From assembly GCA_025464045.1 (NCBI GenBank), contig JAODBQ010000337.1, positions 1 through 7,276 of the forward strand: DNA of 7,276 nucleotides, written 5' to 3'. Positions 5,761 to 7,276 of the stretch are shown here, one piece after another (position 1 is the first letter of the stretch; every line of letters starts with the position of its first letter). This DNA comes from Ilumatobacteraceae bacterium. GTDB taxonomy: Bacteria > Actinomycetota > Acidimicrobiia > Acidimicrobiales > Ilumatobacteraceae. The notes beneath the pieces were generated by a model. It was not told the DNA's origin. It worked only from the letters and a program-made list of their open reading frames with translations, and searched no databases. Position numbers and translations under genes: made by a program.

Positions 5761-6045
5761 ATGAACCTCGAACGCATCGCTGTCAGCGACACCGTCACCC
5801 GCTACCTCGTCACGGCACACCTCGGTCCGGACTCCGACGTGCTGCTCGTCCGTCCCGACGACGGTCAGATCATCGCCGGCTGGAGCAGCACCGCCGAGCC
5901 GAGTTGCATCCTCGGCGAATGGGTCTCGCCGTACGACGACCTCGTCGGCGTCGTTCGCGGCACCGACCTCGACGGTGCGCCGACCCGAACCGATGTGGCC
6001 CACCTCACCAGCCAGGAGCCCGGCGGACCGCCACTCGTCGCCTGA
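5761..6045 (+). CDS. small hypothetical protein (94 aa)
   Basis: 94 residues from ATG 5761 (GAGG 5 bases upstream) to TGA at 6043-6045. I do not recognise a family. The protein is soluble-looking and acidic, with no signal peptide or membrane span, one Cys (residue 49, EPSCILGEW), and alternating hydrophobic segments suggesting a small beta-rich fold: ITRYLVTAH-like start (TVTRYLVTAH, 11-20), VLLVRPDDGQIIAGW (27-41), and LVGVVRGTDLDG (61-72). Third codon positions are strongly G/C and the composition is ordinary, unlike the Arg/Pro-rich shadow frames, so I think it is real. It converges with the polymerase gene, whose stop is 43 bases away, and it is divergent from the molybdoenzyme operon across the repeat-rich gap, so the repeats could regulate it. 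Its context gives no clear function. Confidence 0.72.
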   Translation: MNLERIAVSDTVTRYLVTAHLGPDSDVLLVRPDDGQIIAGWSSTAEPSCILGEWVSPYDDLVGVVRGTDLDGAPTRTDVAHLTSQEPGGPPLVA

Positions 6046-6088
6046 GCGACGTCGCCGCTGATCGCGTGCCCGCGCCCGCGCGCTCGAC

Positions 6089-7159
6089 TCACGGCGGCAT
6101 CTCCAGGACCACCCGCACGCCGAGGAGGCGCACCGGTCGCAGCTCGCCGAATCTGGCCAGCACCGTCAGCGCCATGGCCGCGACCTCGTCCGACTCGCTC
6201 GTAGGTGCCGGCAGCTTGCTGACCTTGGTGCGGGTGAAGAAGCTCGACGTGCGGACCTTCACCGCGACGTGGGTGACCCGTCGTCCATCTGCGACCACCG
6301 CGGCCGTCACATCACGCGCGAGCCGCTGGACGTGGTCGACGATCGCCGCCGCATCGGTGACGTCGGTGGTGAACGTCTCCTCCTTGCCGCGCCCACGCGC
6401 GACGTGCGGCTCGTCGACGATCGGCGAGTCGTCGCCGCCGAGCCCGAGGACTCGCAGGTGGGGACCGATCGTCGGGCCGAAGCTGCGCGCGAGCTGCTCG
6501 TGGTCGGCGCGGGCGAGGTCCTCGACGGTGACGATGCCCAGCTCGACGAGACGGGCCGACGTTCGCGGCCCGACACCCCAGATCGCAGTGACCGGCTCCT
6601 GGCCCATCCTCGGGATCCACTCGCGTCGCGTCAGGCGGGCGACACCGCCCGGCTTGGCGAACCCGGTCGCCGTCTTGGCCAGCAGCCGGGTCTCGCCGAT
6701 GCCGACGGCGCAGGACAGACCCGTGACCGCGGCGACCCGGGCCTTGATGTCGTGGGCGAACGCCTCCGGTTCGTCGGTGGTGACGCCGAGGAACGCTTCG
6801 TCCCAGCCCCACACCTCGACCGTCGCCGGGAACGTCCGCAACGTCGCCATCACCTCGGCCGACGCGGCGTCGTAGGCCGGACGGTCCGACGCCAGGAAGA
6901 TCGCCTCCGGACATCGCCGGAGCGCCTGCCCGAGCGGCATCCCCGAGCGGATCCCATGTGCGCGGGCCTCGTACGACGCGGTGGCAACGACCTGCCGCGG
7001 CCGGCGTGGGTTCACGTCGCCCCCGACGACCACCGGCAGACCGGCAAGCTCGGGCCGGCGGTGCACTTCGACGGCGGCCAGGAACTGATCGAGGTCGACG
7101 TGCAGCACCCAGGTGCCGATCGACCCGGCCGCGCCGATCGGTGCTCCGCCCGTGACCAT
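6089..7159 (-). CDS. dinB: Y-family DNA polymerase IV, DinB2-like, with leucine steric gate
   Basis: 356 residues from ATG 7159-7157; a GTG at 7168 would add three residues, and neither has a good Shine-Dalgarno. The family performs translesion DNA synthesis. Visible in order: palm motif WVLHVDLDQFLAAVE (residues 17-31) with metal ligand Asp22; fingers segment ATASYEARAHGIRSGMPL (59-76) with the conserved YEAR; WGWDEAFL (117-124) with metal ligands Asp120 and Glu121; LSCAVGIGETRLLAKTATG (148-166); the thumb helix-hairpin-helix IWGVGPRTSARL (193-204); and the little finger from about 255 with VKVRTSSFFTRTKVSKLPAP. Residue 27, the steric gate that is usually Phe or Tyr, is Leu, as in Mycobacterium smegmatis DinB2, which readily uses ribonucleotides. 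The protein stops at VRVVLEMPP, with no C-terminal tail for a beta-clamp-binding motif. No LexA box (TCGAAC-N4-GTTCGA) appears in the visible upstream DNA. Confidence 0.95.
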   Translation of the reverse strand: MVTGGAPIGAAGSIGTWVLHVDLDQFLAAVEVHRRPELAGLPVVVGGDVNPRRPRQVVATASYEARAHGIRSGMPLGQALRRCPEAIFLASDRPAYDAASAEVMATLRTFPATVEVWGWDEAFLGVTTDEPEAFAHDIKARVAAVTGLSCAVGIGETRLLAKTATGFAKPGGVARLTRREWIPRMGQEPVTAIWGVGPRTSARLVELGIVTVEDLARADHEQLARSFGPTIGPHLRVLGLGGDDSPIVDEPHVARGRGKEETFTTDVTDAAAIVDHVQRLARDVTAAVVADGRRVTHVAVKVRTSSFFTRTKVSKLPAPTSESDEVAAMALTVLARFGELRPVRLLGVRVVLEMPP

Positions 7160-7183
7160 CGCCGCCACGATGCCACGCCGGCG

Positions 7184-7276
7184 TCATCGGGCGGACCACT
7201 GACCGCTGACCGTAGAGCGCAGACCGCGGACGCCTGCCGCGACGCGGTCGGCGCTGCCCGGGCGGAGCTCGGCCGT
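7184..7276 (-). CDS. possible C-terminus of an unknown gene upstream of dinB (partial)
   Basis: On the minus strand a frame enters at the window edge and ends with TGA at 7186-7184, giving 30 residues (starting TAELRPGSADRVAAG and ending VSGQWSAR). It would end 24 bases before the polymerase ATG, the spacing of an operon partner. The other minus-strand frames are also open here, so the choice rests only on the neat stop just before dinB. No family recognised. Confidence 0.25.
   Translation of the reverse strand, partial: TAELRPGSADRVAAGVRGLRSTVSGQWSAR

Noticed and set aside
6046..6088. Bidirectional terminator between the 94-aa gene and dinB
   Set aside because: The 43-bp gap has an 8-bp palindrome (CGACGTCG) but no long stem or T-run that I can support.

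Overview
The window looks like chromosomal DNA from a very GC-rich actinobacterium. Codon third positions are almost all G or C, GTG starts are common, and the Y-family polymerase resembles the mycobacterial DinB2 type. An Acidimicrobiia-like or other deep actinobacterial source fits, but the sequence alone does not settle it. No tRNA, rRNA, insertion sequence or CRISPR array is visible.

Layout. Positions 1-1140 (+) are the 3' part of a gene for a NuoF-like NADH-binding flavoprotein subunit; its beginning lies outside the window. It converges on a minus-strand operon at 5037-1338, read in the order 2Fe-2S subunit, FAD subunit, molybdenum-cofactor subunit. This is the xanthine oxidase family and most resembles the PaoABC (YagTSR) aldehyde oxidoreductases. 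Both internal junctions are 4-bp GTGA overlaps. The FAD subunit carries the four-cysteine insert expected to hold an extra 4Fe-4S cluster. The 2Fe-2S subunit shows no Tat signal and has an unusual in-frame 15-bp tandem repeat. Two tiny predicted membrane proteins (27 and 31 aa) appear to follow the operon at 1344-1160.

Positions 5038-5760 (723 bp) contain no convincing gene. They hold a 12-bp palindrome, a long inverted repeat whose arms are themselves palindromic, and an array of CGAGTCG motifs on a 20-bp period followed by inverted copies. Leftward the region leads into the oxidoreductase operon, and rightward into a small unrecognised 94-aa gene (5761-6045, +). That gene converges on a minus-strand Y-family DNA polymerase gene (7159-6089), whose steric-gate position is leucine instead of the usual aromatic residue. 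The last ~90 bases may encode the C-terminus of another minus-strand gene.

How it works together. The three oxidoreductase subunits should form one enzyme that oxidises an aldehyde or N-heterocycle at the Mo centre and passes electrons through two 2Fe-2S clusters to FAD. No cofactor-insertion chaperone (XdhC/PaoD-like) is visible, so it must be encoded elsewhere. The NuoF-like protein and the polymerase have no evident functional link to the operon. The best candidates for something undescribed are the 20-bp periodic array, the two tiny membrane ORFs coupled to the operon, and the ribonucleotide-permissive polymerase signature.
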